64,000 nucleotides of DNA from Moniliophthora roreri. Lineage: Eukaryota > Basidiomycota > Agaricomycetes > Agaricales > Marasmiaceae. Position 1 is the first letter of the stretch. Each line of letters starts with the position of its first letter. The position numbers and the translations under genes were made by a program. This document shows, piece after piece, positions 48,759-60,841 of this stretch. The notes under the pieces are model-generated. The model searched no databases. It worked only from the letters and a program-made list of their open reading frames with translations, and was not told the origin of the DNA. The DNA lies in contig LATX02000046.1 in the NCBI GenBank assembly GCA_001466705.2, positions 124,001 through 188,000 on the forward strand, given 5' to 3'.

Positions 48759-50737
48759 ATGGCTTCCTCAAGTTCAACGGCAAAGCGGAGACCAGCAGCA
48801 TGTTCAAGCTGTCGCAGGCTCAAGACAAGATGTGAACTACTCGAATTCCAGTCACCGGTGCAGTGCCATAGGTGCAGGAAGCTCAAGATCGCCTGCTCGT
48901 ACAGCGAAATGGATAACACTACCATTCTACAACAACACAGACCACGAAAACCAAAGACTACGGACGAGGATTACTCGACGTTTACTCGCGCTTTTCAGGA
49001 CCTCCATGCGCTTTCATGCTACAACGATACGCATTGCATTCGGAGCATTGGCTCGCGAAAGATTGACGTGCATGCCTTACCTCAACGAATCTCGGAATGG
49101 TTCAGATGGTTCAACTGCTCTACCATCGAAAATCAGCCCGAGTTGAACTGGTCGTCTCCCCTGCGTTGTATTGCCGACTTACAGCCCTCTTACTCGTTTA
49201 CAAGCGAGTCCACTCATACGCGAGGAGATACGACAGGGATTATTTTGTCTGACGATCAAGCCTGTAATCTGTTACACTTGTAAGTGGTTTTTTTCTCCGT
49301 ACGCTATTGCCTAAACCTCATCGCTTATAGATTCCAGGAGAAATACAGCGGATGGCTGGGTTTCGCAGTCATCGAGGAAGCGCACGATCCGCTCCTCAGC
49401 TTTGTCTGCTGCACTTTAGCTGCCCGACATCTGCCTGACGATGTACGATGGTTCTTTGTACCCAGGCTACAGGCAGTCACAGAGGAAATGATAAAGATGA
49501 TCATCTCAGGCCCTCCGTCCTTGACCGGCTCATTCACCACCGTCAAGGCTCTATTTATTTGGGCGGTATGGCTACCCGTGACGAGAAACAGATACGGGTC
49601 CTTGGCGCAGGACCCTCGCGCAGTTCTTTCGCTTGCCCTCAATATGGCATATCACCTGGGCTTGAGTGGTTGCGCGCAGCGTTTATTCAAGATTCGCGAA
49701 TTGCAGGCAGCAGGTCACCCCATTGACGTAGATCTAGCCGCAGATTTATTGGATAAGGCTCGTCTGGTAGGTAGCCCGCCATCTCCTTATTGCCTTGAGC
49801 TGAATCGACCCTTCTAGTGGGGATGGATCACAAACATGGACATCATGTAAAGAGCCAGCTTACTCGTTGTTTCTCTACTGACGATGTCACCGAGACATTC
49901 AGGTACTCTCTTAGGACAGGAAGGCCTCTTCATTCTAGCCATGGGCCTTGCTTCGTTTCTGTTTTCCCCGTCACGTCTACCGTCCCAACCCACCCCGATG
50001 GTTTTCAAGACTCCAGAATCAGAATAACTGCAGACCTGTTGCATGCCACAGAGACTGCTCTCAAGATACAACCACACTCGAACAGTTCGGGTGACTTGGA
50101 GTGTTGGCTCCGAGAGCGGCGCAGGTGCCTACGAGATCTGGCCAATCTCCAGAGGATATTAGCACTTTTTGGCCGTATGTCTCCCTCCCTCATTATCACA
50201 TCGGTTGTACTGATCTCATTGATTCCAGCTTTGGCCGACTTTGTCAAATGCCATTTCAGCCATATGGGCGTCTCATCTCGCACAGCACAGCTTCTTGTGT
50301 ATTATGACGTCCTGTACACTGCATGGAAGCTGTATGAGGCGTCACCAAAATACGAGGATAATCCCAATAACCCATTCTGGTGTCTGGAAATTGATCCTTC
50401 TCTGGTGGATTGGATGAAGGAAGGCTTGGTGCTTGCAGAAGAGATTCTATTATGGGTTGTACAGGTTGATTCCGAGTTCTTGGTGCCAATGCCGGACCAT
50501 CTCTTCCTCTTCTTTTCTTTTGCGGCCATCTATGTCACCGGAGTCAAACTCATTGCGTCCAGCGCCCTTCAGGTTGTGCCTACGTCCGTCGAGTGCCGAC
50601 TTTTCGGTCAGGCGATATCAAATTTGAATCGTGCGGCTGTGTGGTCGGGTCATCCCGCAAAGTCTTGCGCAGATTTCATGACTGCGCTACTCTCGTTATG
50701 GGATAATAAGGACATGCTCTTCACGGGTGACGGCTAG
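48759..50737 (+). CDS. Zn2Cys6 transcription factor, copy 1
   Basis: Fungal binuclear zinc-cluster regulator. Introns 49280-49330, 49767-49817, 49847-49902 and 50175-50228 leave 1767 nt and 588 aa. The zinc cluster is at the extreme N-terminus: Cys15, 18, 25, 36, 39 and 46 (C-x2-C-x6-C-x10-C-x2-C-x6-C) with basic RRLKTRC. The rest is a helical regulatory region without a strong match to the middle homology region: FQDLHALSCYND, LPQRISEWFRWFN, GWLGFAVIEEAHDPLL, CCTLAARHLPDDVRWF, WAVWLPVTRN, LVYYDVLYTAWKLYEA, WMKEGLVLAEEILLWVV, and an end motif DNKDMLFTGDG. Nuclear, DNA-binding; target genes unknown and no metabolic cluster is adjacent. A tandem copy lies 3.1 kb downstream. Confidence 0.9.
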
Positions 50738-51878
50738 TGGGGATGGATGTTCCAAGACTTTGATTGTAGCCCTTAACTCGTAGACCTATTCACGGCACTC
50801 AATCTCATGATTTTATTCCCTTTACTGCATACAACCTCTTCATTTTTCAGACACCTCGGCTTCATCATAGGCCTCGAAGAGCTGTCATTAAACAGAACTT
50901 GAGGGTGAGCCTGAGTCTTCTTCAACTCATTTAGAACATATTAATAATCTCTTTCCGCTCAGGTTCTGCTCGGGTGTATTCATGGTCATTGTATGCCCAC
51001 GCTCATCTGCTGACGAGAACAATTTTGCTGGTAACCGTTGAATGCGTATATACATGAGGGTACGGTAAAATGTGCGGAGAGATATACCTGATACTGCGTC
51101 AGGAACAATCTTCTGGAATTGCAGTCCCCGTAGAGCTTGCCAAGTGATGCCCGTCTGACGTCGGTCGGCCGAGAGACCAAAACCAAATCGTCAGACGGTA
51201 CCTGACTTGTAGTAGCTTGCGATCACCTCGCAGTTTCGCTGTAGATGATCCCAAGGTAATGGACCCGTGAGAAGCATGCAGATTATTGCATGGGTATCAC
51301 AGGCGTTGTACAAAAATGTCGGCATTTCTCAGACCGACAAGTCCGTCTGTCATACGATCGGAACATCCCGATACTTCTTTGTAACCACCACGACGATTGA
51401 CGACGACCACGACTACAGCGACTCACTGACTCGTATAGCCCAGGCGCCCGTGATTGTGGAAATCTAGGACAGTGGAAACGAAAAAGTACAGCCGCATGGC
51501 GAAGCCTACCCCAACCGCAGTACACTTGTTGACATTGCCGAAGACACTCAATTAATCGACTTTTTTTTTCGTCTCTAACATCCTTGAATGGCTAGAAACG
51601 AAACCGCGACAACAGCAGCACAAAAAAAAGAAAAAGAAAAAAATATCACCTACCGAGAACCTCACTATGATTGTAGTTCACCAAAAAGCGTGTGGGGTTG
51701 AGCCATGTTGGGCATCGACGTAAGAACTGATTTGGATTGGGATCCGGGGTATCTCAATTGAGGCTGGTGCGCCCAAAATGTCTTGCGTTGATATCATGCT
51801 GATTCGCGGGTAGAAAGCGCTCGAGCTGAATGATACTTAAAGGAATATATCCAAAGTAGCAGCCCTTATTCGTAATCC
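50738..51878. other. Spacer between the tandem zinc-cluster genes
   Basis: No gene supported; frames at 50986-51186 and 51267-51525 are unconvincing. A-rich tract at about 51626-51650. The segment 51750-51878 repeats the upstream region of copy 1 (shared ttgatatcatgctga). Confidence 0.55.
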
Positions 51879-53839
51879 ATGGCTTCCTCGAGCTCAAAGG
51901 CAAAGCGGAAACTGGCAGCATGCTCAACTTGTCGTAGGCTCAAGACGAGATGTGAGCTACTCGAACCCCGGTCTCCAGTGAAGTGCCATAGGTGCAGGAA
52001 GCTCAAGATCACTTGCTCATACAGCGAGATGAACGAGACAACCATTTCCCAACACGGACGAGAGAAGCCAAGATCCATAGGTGAGGTCCGCTCAGCGTTT
52101 GTTCGCGCTTTTCAGGACCTCCATGCACTTTCACGCTACAATGATGCGCATTGGACTCGGGACATTGATTCACGAAAGATCGATGTGCACGCCTTACCTC
52201 AACGAATCTCGGAATGGTTCGGATGGTTCAACGGCTCTACCATCGAAAATCAGCCCGAGTTGAATTGGTCGTCTCCCCTGGGTTGTATTGCCAACTTGCA
52301 ACCTTTCTACTCGTTTGCAAGCGAATCCACTCATCCGTCACAGGATACAGCGGGCAATATTCTGTCTGATGACCAAGCACACGACCTTTTCCATCTGTAA
52401 GCACTCTGTTCCGCAAGATATCATTCGAGCCTCATCGTGCACAGATTCCAGCAGAAATATGGCCGATGGCTGGGTTTCGCAGTCATCGAGGAAGCGCACG
52501 CCCCACTCCTCAAATATGTTTGCTGCACTTTAGCTGCCCGACATCTGCCCGACGATACGCGACGGCTCTTCGTGCCTAGGCTATGGGCAGTAACGGAGGA
52601 AATGATAAAAATGGTCATCTTAAATTCTTCGTCCTCTATCGATTCATCTACGACTGTCAAAGCTCTATTTATTTGGGCGGCGTGGCTACCCGTGACTGGG
52701 AGCAGACACGGGTATTTGTCGCAGGACCCTCACACCGTCCTTTCATCTGCACTCAACATGGCGTATCGCCTGGGATTTGGTGACTGCACGCAACATTTAC
52801 TCAAGACGCGCGAGTTGCAGGCAGCAGGTCACCCTATTGACGTTAACTTATTGGCCGAGTTATTAGATAAGGCCCGCCTGGTAGGCAATCCACCATCTTC
52901 CTATTATCTTGAGCTGAATCGATCCTTCTAGTGGGGATGGATCATAAACATGGATATCATGTAAGAGCCAGCTTAACCGTCGCTTCCGCACTCACGATAC
53001 ATCCAGGTACTCTCTTAGGACAAGAAGGCCTCTTCATTCTAGCCATGAGCCTTGCTTCGTCTCTGTTTTCCCTATTGCATCCACCGTTCCAACGTACCTC
53101 AATGGTTGTCAAGACCCCGGAATTAGAATAGCTGCAGAACTGTTGCATGCCACAGAGACTGCTCTCAAGATACAACCACGCTCGAACAATTCGGGCGACC
53201 TGGAGTGTTGGTTCCGAGAGCGGCGCGAATGTTTGCGAGATCTGGCCAATCTCCAGAGGATATTGGCACTCTTTGGCCGTACGTTTTTTCTCTCATTGCT
53301 CCACCTGCTGTACGCATTCATTGGTTCCAGCCTTGGCAGACTGTGTCAAATGCTATTTCAGCGAGATGGGTGTTTTATCTCGCGCAGTACAGCTTCTTGT
53401 GTATTATGACGTCCTGTACACTGCATGGAAGCTGTATGAGGCGTCATCAAAATACAAGGATAATCCCAATAACCCATTTTGGTGTCTGGAAATTGATCCT
53501 TCTCTGGTGGATTGGATGAAGGAAGGCTTGGTGCTTGCAGAAGAGATTCTATTATGGGTTGTACAGGTTGATTTTGAGTTCTTGGTGGCAATGCCGGACC
53601 ATCTCTTTCTCTTCCTCTCTTTTGCGGCCATCTATGTCGCCGCAGTCAGATTCATCGGGTTCAACGCTATTCGTTCTGCACCTCCGTGCGTCGAGTGCAA
53701 ACTTTTCAACCAGGTAGTAGCGAATCTGAATCGCGCGGCTATGTGGTCGGGACATCCAGCAAAGGCTTGTGCAGATTTTATGACCGCGCTAATCTCGTTA
53801 TGGGACAATAAGGATATACTCTTCACGGGAGACGACTAG
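51879..53839 (+). CDS. Zn2Cys6 transcription factor, copy 2 (tandem duplicate)
   Basis: Introns 52397-52444, 52881-52931, 52961-53006 and 53279-53330 fall at the same places as in copy 1 and leave 1764 nt, 587 aa. The zinc cluster is intact with the same spacing (ACSTCRRLKTRCELLE, QCHRCRKLKITC with Lys before Cys). The frame is open throughout, so both copies look functional. Protein similarity to copy 1 is high but uneven: the part coded by about 53393-53607 is almost unchanged, while the segment after it (FNAIRSAPPCVECKLF against copy 1 SSALQVVPTSVECRLF) and the third exon are clearly diverged. Conserved zinc clusters suggest that both bind similar DNA; divergence in the regulatory part could change the inducing signal. 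Confidence 0.9.
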
Positions 53840-54883
53840 GGATCTTTTAGGACTTGACTGTAGCCCTCACCTCGTAGATTAGTTCACATCACTCATAAAT
53901 TATAGTCCATACATACACGTTGCATACAGTGATACAGGCAAACCTTCATTCTTCATTTCGGGTCGCGTTCTTTGAATATTTCCCACGTAAAGTTGACCTT
54001 CGACTTCACTCGAATTCATCACACAGCAACTAGGAGTACTCGCAACTCATTTCAGACACCGCAATATCTCTTCATTTAGGTCCGGCCAGGTCGCAACGTT
54101 TCGGGTAAATGGGAGAGGATCGCGCTGAAGAGACATTATCAGTTGTTCATCAGCAGTTCCCCACCTCTGCGGCTATGCCATCCACCCGCTTCCCGACGAC
54201 AACTTGCCATCTTGCGGTCATTGTCTGTGAATATGAATGGCATGAAGCCGAACGTGCCCGTGAATAGTCATCTAAGCGCTGGTGCGTCTGACAGCCCGCT
54301 ACGTTTTTTGATGGGCAAACTCAACTGATATCACGTCAGCCTTGTTATCATTATGAACTGCAATTATGTGTTCCGATAAGCGGAGTGCACTCTACTCTAC
54401 GCGGCTACGACGTCCTTCTTGAAAGAAGTATAAAATAAGGACGTTGTCCACCCGGAAATGTTTTTCGTCTTCTCCTAAAATGTCCAAAACCATATTCTCA
54501 AGCTTCATCTATCAATCCAGTGTCAGGGTCGCTGCAGACCCCGAAAGGCATGCATCCTGCAGCGAGTTGCTACCGATCTATTCCTATCAGTCGCTCACCC
54601 GCCTCAGTTTCAGGTGGCTTGCAGCGGCCTTTTTCTTCCCAGAACCAGGGGAAGATAATGAAGATGGCGGGTCGAGTGAGGCCATTTCGCAGGGAACTGC
54701 TGCCCTGTCGTTTTCCAGTGTACCCCAAGAACGTTGGTCCATGTCTTCTGAGGAACGAAACGTCCAGTCCGCAATTATCGGGTCACGATGCATTTTCGTT
54801 GTCAGTCTACCTTGTCACATCAAACAGTAGTTCGCCTCATGTCTCCAATCCATCCATATCCTTCACCCGATTTTCTGGATGAC

Positions 54884-56800
54884 ACCCCCCTTCTAAATTC
54901 GCTCAGTGCTCTTCTGTTCAAGAATGAAGTATCCCATCTTCTTCACCTGTAAGTATCATACTGATGCCACCCTTTGACCGTTCTGAGACTTCATCAGCTT
55001 TCATATGAAGTATAGCAATGGCTCGGATTCACAGTGGCACAGAAGGCGCACAGCCCCGTTATCGGTGTTGTCTTGTACACTATTACTTTTCGGCACCTTC
55101 CAACATGTCGATCTCTTACCCACAAATCGTGGGGCAGCCACAAGTGAGATGCTGAAGGTGGTCATTTCACTCCGGGCTGAGCTCCTATCTGCATCGACGA
55201 CAGTTCGACATCGGCTACTTGATCTGGGGCTCCTAGCAAATTGGATGAACCGCCATCATCCAAGCGATGAGAGGTCGGACTCGGATGGCAGATGGGCCTC
55301 TCGACGAATGCCAACCGACGGATGGTATCCGACCAATCCCACGATGAATGGCGGATGGATCACGTGGGTTTGTGGGTGGGTCGTTGTGGGCCGTCATAGG
55401 AAAGCTAGTGGGTCTTTCATGATCACCTTTGATGTTCGAGGAGGAAGTGGGTGTTGTATCAGCAATTTTCTGTGTATCTGACTGAATTGGGGTTGCATTC
55501 CAGCACTTCTAGGTACATGTTATGAGCATTCATCCACTACAGATCCTACACCCAAGACTTTATGGTCAAATAACAAGAACACAGAACAGATGGATGGACC
55601 CGCACCTGAAAGCCTATGCTCCCTGGCCTGCCCCTCCTCTTATATTAGCCTCAAATGTTAGAATATTGAATAGGCTTCCTCGAGCAACTTTGAGTTGACT
55701 TTGGGCTTGCTGAAGGCAATGCTGAGTCCGACGGGTAAGAAATTTTCACCATGTGAAGGAGTTCGTTGCAAGCGCTGACTTGGCGCCCATCCAACGGATA
55801 CTACCCACCGATGTGGATTGCTCTCTCGACTACGACCATCCGAACGGATGAAATTCGATCCTCATCCGATCCGCCAGGAGCCCTAACTAGTAACTTCATC
55901 AGATTACTTTTTTTTCATCGATGATAGCGGCGCGCGCTTATTGTTTTTTTTTCGGCAAGTAAAGCCAAATCTCGTGAGCCAGGTTTGTGCCGGTGCAGCG
56001 GGTGCTTCTCTCTAGTGCAACGAATCTACAGATTATTTACTTGATCTTCAGAAATTGCAAAGGTCGGGATCTCGCAGTCCTGTTGAACAGCAACCGGTAA
56101 GTTAACTAGATGTTACCCTTTACGTGGGACTAACCATTTTATGTAGAGCTGATCATGAATAACATTTTCAAGAGTGCACCGCCTCTTTCACGTCACGGTG
56201 AATTCCGCATTCTATTCTTCTCGATCATGATGGGTTACTATCTCGACTTGTTGATGACCCACAAATCGCGACAATTACACGGGAGAGACGCGCAGGTGCC
56301 CAAGTAATATGATATTGTGGTCTCATGATCAACTTACAACAACAGACTGTGGCTTAATTGCAGAGACTCGCATCGCGGTACACAGGTAAGCTTTTGATAC
56401 GTCTTGTCGTGCCCATCGATTATACTCGTTATCTCAATATGCTTGGCGCATGAAAGCTCCTCGTTCATTACGTCGTTATTTGCCAGATGCTAATCTATAC
56501 GACACCTTGATTCTACAAAACAGAGCGAAGACCGACCCTTCTCATCTTTTCTGGACGAAAGGACAGTCTAGTGCTCGTCGCCGAAGAAATCTTGGCGCGG
56601 ATATTTGGGATCCTGGCCACAATCCCAGGTCATTGTTCCTTCTCTTTCGCTGCCAGCCATGTCATTGGCGACGTGGCGTTACATCGCACAGTGATCCCAG
56701 GGGCAGATTCTCAACTTCAAGTGGCGGCGATCACGGGTTGTGCAGTAATATGGTCCGACTTGCGCTCTGGGGAAGATACTGAAGACGAGTCCTGCATTCC
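54884..56800 (+). pseudogene. Decayed third zinc-cluster-factor copy
   Basis: Scattered segments match the regulatory part of copies 1 and 2 in the right order but with broken frames. At 54930-54951 an exon end reads HLLHL before a GTAAG donor, as in copy 1 (LLHL). At 55010-55160 WLGFTVAQKAHSP and FRHLP match WLGFAVIEEAHDP and ARHLP, then a frame change leads to SEMLKVVISL (copy 1 EEMIKMIIS) and an in-frame TGA occurs at 55145. At 56530-56760 LVLVAEEILARIF, IPGHCSFSFAAS and GCAVIWS match LVLAEEILLWVV, MPDHLFLFFSFAA and RAAVWS, again needing a frame change near 56570. No zinc cluster was found upstream. Older than the tandem pair, judged by divergence. Confidence 0.6.
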
Positions 56801-57938
56801 AGGCACAGTGCTGGCGGTCTTCGTCATTCTTAGTAGCACGACGCCCGAACGCTACACTCCGTTGTATCCCCTTCCAAATTCGTCATGGGTGTACTGCCAG
56901 GCCGGTTTCGGGTCTGTGGCGCCAGTAGGACAGCCACAATGTACATACATCTTGGCCCGACGACTTTCTTTCAACAACGCCCCAATGCGGCCCCTGTGTG
57001 CACATGTATCCTTTTTCATCTCCCCTCTTTTGATGATAAAACTCTGTTCCCTCAGGATGTCGAGATCACATCATATGAGCTCATATGAGGTGCCACGACG
57101 AAGGCTCGGCTTGGAGATCATTGGTGTATTCAAACGAGAAGCCAAGCTTCAATCCCGTTCCGAACAAGCATCATGACACCCATATTGTAAATGCTCATCC
57201 TTTACTTGGTTCTTGCGACCATCGAATTTTGATTGCTGTGGTACCAATCACTGCAACTAATAATCTCACAGCAAATTATCACTTGATATTTAGAATATTC
57301 CAAGCGATGCGGAAAGGTGGTTGTAGCTTGCTTGGGTGTTGTCGCTAAGCAGTGGTACGTACTGCGAATCACACGGCCGCCGCTGCATCCGGGTGGAAAC
57401 AGGAGCTATAAGAGTAACGATGTGACCTTTCCCTTGGCCATGAAACGCGAGTACTGATGTTGAACGTATTTCGTTCAATGTTTTGAAGCTTGAAGGCTAT
57501 GCAATACTTTGTTAAACAATAGACAGACAATGGCGGGGCTGGGGCAGGGGCAGGGCAATTGTCTTGGCGTTGCACTTGATGGGTCTCAAGGGGAAACTGG
57601 TTTCCATCGAGTTGTACTTGGAGATTACCAACTGATAAATTTCCGAGGTTTCAAGGAAAGCCATGCGTATACTGACCGTTCACAGCGACGAGAGCTATAG
57701 AGGAGGGAGTTCCGATCACTACCAGCTATTGGCCATATATTATTACCTTTTGTTTGCCATGGAACCAACTCCTTTCAGCATTATGATGGGCCTTGCGAGG
57801 TATCGGCGCTAGATCATTGTCGTACCTATAAGAACAATTGCCTATCATCCTCTATTCTTCCCCTCCCTTTCCAACCTTTTTCTTCCTTTTCCTTTCTCTT
57901 TTTCACGAGTCTACGTTTTCAATACGGTCTCATTTGAT
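56801..57938. other. Intergenic, upstream of fungalysin
   Basis: No gene supported. Frames at 57085-57348 and 57509-57700 have no domain. A long pyrimidine tract (about 57845-57903, tctattcttccc and ctttctctttttc) directly precedes the fungalysin start and fits a strong fungal core promoter and transcription start region. Confidence 0.5.
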
Positions 57939-60280
57939 ATGAGCTTCAGCAACTTGTTCATCGTCTCTGTCCTCCTTGCCGTGCTGTGCCCGTCAACCGT
58001 GGATGCTGCTCCGTCACCGGCCTGGGCAAAGCATGCTACTCATCGGAAGCGTGTTGTTGGCCGTGGTTTCAACTTGGACACCTATCAACCACGATCCAAC
58101 TTTAAGGTTTGCTAAATTGAATGCACCCGTTGCGATGGCAACTGAACAAATCTTTCTTGCAGACCTATGGCGTTGGTACTGAACTGGCTCAACCCCAGTC
58201 ATTCACTGAGCAAAAGGGATTATCAAGCAACACACTCACTTGGATTCAAAATCAGTTGAAATTGGACAACTCGAGCGTAGCATGGCAGTCAGGATGGTCA
58301 ATGAACAATATCTCATGCGGATACGTGAATCAAGTTCACGTATGTTGACAGATCCTGATCATTAGTGTCTATTTCTCACTGAATTTGATATTTAGAATGA
58401 TATTCCATTTGCCAATGCCGTCGGAAATGTCATGTTCAAGGGTAACAACGTCGTAGCCTTTGGAAACTCGTTTGTGGACACTGGTACGTGGTGTTTCCCG
58501 TACCCACCATAGCGTACATTTCTCACCTACTTTCATTTCCCCAGCAAAAACAAGGATTGCCTCTTCAAACCCCACCGTCAAGTCGGAAGATGCCATTGCA
58601 ACAGCAGAGCAACTGTTGGAGGGAAATCATAATGGCGCCGAGCCTCAATTGCAATACCTGGCTCGCCCTGATGGCTCAGTTGCCCTTGTTCATGCCGTTC
58701 AAGTCAACAACGAGGAGGATGGTACTTTCTTCGAAGCGTATGTCGATGCCCACAGCGGAGATGTTCTGTCCGTCAACGATTTTGTTGCCCACGCCACGGT
58801 ACGTGTTGATTGCGATGTTCCGAACAATGGACTGATGTATAATCCAGTTCAAAGCACTTCCCATCCAGAAGGCAGTGATTGGAGACGGCCTCGAGACAAT
58901 CACCAATCCTGAGGACTTGGAAGCTTCTCCCGAGGGATGGAATTCTGACGGCCAAACTGACACTACAGACACCACGTAAGGGTTTCTGAGCTGAATCTGC
59001 TCTTGTTCTTGCTGACTCTTCCGCGTTACAGTGGAAACAATGTTCTTGTTTTCTCCCAGGTCGGAAGGCAACTCGAGGCCACTGAGGGTGTCGCTGCTCG
59101 TAACGGTGGTCTAACCTTCGACTTCACCTACGACCCAGCACAAGACCCTACGGATCAGAACAACATTGATGCTGCTCGTACCAACTCCTTCTTCATTGCC
59201 AATACTTTCCATGACTTCACCTACCGGTACGGCTTCACTGAGAAGGCCTTCAACTTCCAGGACAACAATTTTGGAAACGGTGGCGCGCAGGGTGACCCCG
59301 TCCTCATGTCAGTCCAGGATCCCTCGGGTACTAACAACGCTAACTTTGCTACCCCACCTGAGTGCGTACATTTTTTGTGCTCATATTACATGGACGACTG
59401 AATGAACGTTTCAACCTACAGCGGTCAATCAGGCGTTTGCCGGATGTTCATTTGGGACCTAACAAATGTGTGTACCTGGTTGTCATGATCTCTTGGCACC
59501 TAAAATTGACGCTCATCGCGAACACAGCCCAGACAGGATGGTGCCATGGAGAATGCAATTCCTGTTCATGAATTGACCCACGGATTGACCAACCGTATGA
59601 CTGGTGGTGGAACTGGACGATGCTTGCAGACCGTTGAATCCGGAGGCCTGGGTGAAGGGTGGTCTGATGCCGTTGCCGAGTACGTGAACGTACCGATTCT
59701 TGTTTCATCCATGTTCTTAACCTTTGCCGTTTCTTAGCTGGACCCAACAAACTAGCGCCCAGACACAGGACTTCGTTGTCGGCCAAGGTGTTGCTGCAAG
59801 AGCTGGCGGTATCCGATCCCAACCCTACTCTACCAACCCGCAGACAAATACCTTGACATACTCTGACATTGGTCGGTTCAGGGAAGTTCACCAGATCGGT
59901 GAAGTCTGGGCCAACATCCTCCACAATGTCTACGCTGAACTCGTCAATGAGCTCGGTTTCTCCCCTAATGCATTGACCGACCCCACTGGCTCGGAAGGCA
60001 ACGGTACGCGTTTCGCTCTCTCTCTTTTTTCGACAACAGGAGATTGATTTATCCTATCTGTCAAGTCGTCTTCATGCATCTCTTAATCGACGGCCTTGCT
60101 ATCCAGCCATGCAACCCTACTACCCTCGACGCTCGTGATGCTATCATTCAAGCCGATGTCAATCGATTCAACGGTGCCAACGAATGCACGCTCAGAAAGG
60201 CATTTGCAAGCCGAGGGCTCGGTCTCAACGCGACGCCCGACTTCCAGGACGACGACACAGTCCCGGCCAACTGCCAGTAA
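57939..60280 (+). CDS. Secreted fungalysin metalloprotease (M36)
   Basis: Extracellular zinc endopeptidase used for protein degradation outside the cell. Signal peptide MSFSNLFIVSVLLAVLCPS ending near VDAAPSP, then an FTP-type propeptide (about 230 residues: SSNTLTWIQNQLKL, VAFGNSFVDT, ARPDGSVALVHAVQV), then the mature domain. The zinc site is HELTHGLTNRM (HExxH) with the third ligand in GLGEGWSDAVAD; other family blocks are FFIANTFHDFTYRYGFTE, NFQDNNFGNGG and VHQIGEVWANILHNVYAEL. Ends FQDDDTVPANCQ. Roughly eight short introns (for example about 58109-58161, 58484-58544, 58977-59031, 59361-59421, 59470-59524, 59680-59738, 60003-60063). All ligands are intact. Regulation by nitrogen or protein availability is expected from the family, not seen here. 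Confidence 0.93.
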
Positions 60281-60841
60281 AGCAATACAGAAAGAAGTTG
60301 CTCACCAACCAACCCGTATTTATAACGTTCATTAGACTCGAATAATGGCCTTGATGGTCGAAATCTACATTCATTTAACGCATTGCATTACACTGTTGTA
60401 CAATAAGGTGGAATATGGGGTTCTCGAATGCAATAAATCACTGCTTCATGACGATCAAGAGCGCTGATATACCTGTCGCTGTCAATATGTCAGTCAAGGT
60501 CGACTGGTTTCTCTACGAGAAATTGGTACCACTGTGGAATTCCGAACTCGAACCATCTTCCTACCCCAAAATCATCCAGAGTCATTTGACGTGAGGTCAG
60601 GGTTGCCGTTTTTGAGTCACTCTGGGTACATATGACATGATGTTCACAGATTGACTTGACTCGTAAGTCTTTGGTCCGCATATAAAGGTATACTTCTACC
60701 AAGATATTGTCCCCAAATCCATTGAGGCTTCGGCCTTTCACCTTTGTTTTTCGTTCGACAGAACTCGGATGTCATCTTGACCCGTTTTTCTCATCACCGA
60801 GCATCCGAACGATATCTACGACCAAAAGTACCTCAAAAGTC
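60281..60841. other. Intergenic, upstream of TRL1
   Basis: No gene supported. An open frame joins the TRL1 frame from 60707 but has no ATG before 60842, so I treat it as 5' UTR. Confidence 0.55.

Larger units (their letters stand above)
48628..53930 (+). repeat. Tandem gene duplication, unit about 3.1 kb
   Basis: Direct repeat comprising about 130 bp of promoter, the whole zinc-cluster gene and some 3' flank. First unit about 48628-50800, second about 51750-53900. The promoters share the block from gctggtgcgccc-type sequence to ttgatatcatgctga, and both 3' flanks carry gacttgactgtagccc-like sequence. Confidence 0.85.

Noticed and set aside
51600..51660. Poly-A tail of a retrotransposon
   Set aside because: An A-rich tract is present, but no target-site duplication or reverse transcriptase remnant is seen beside it.
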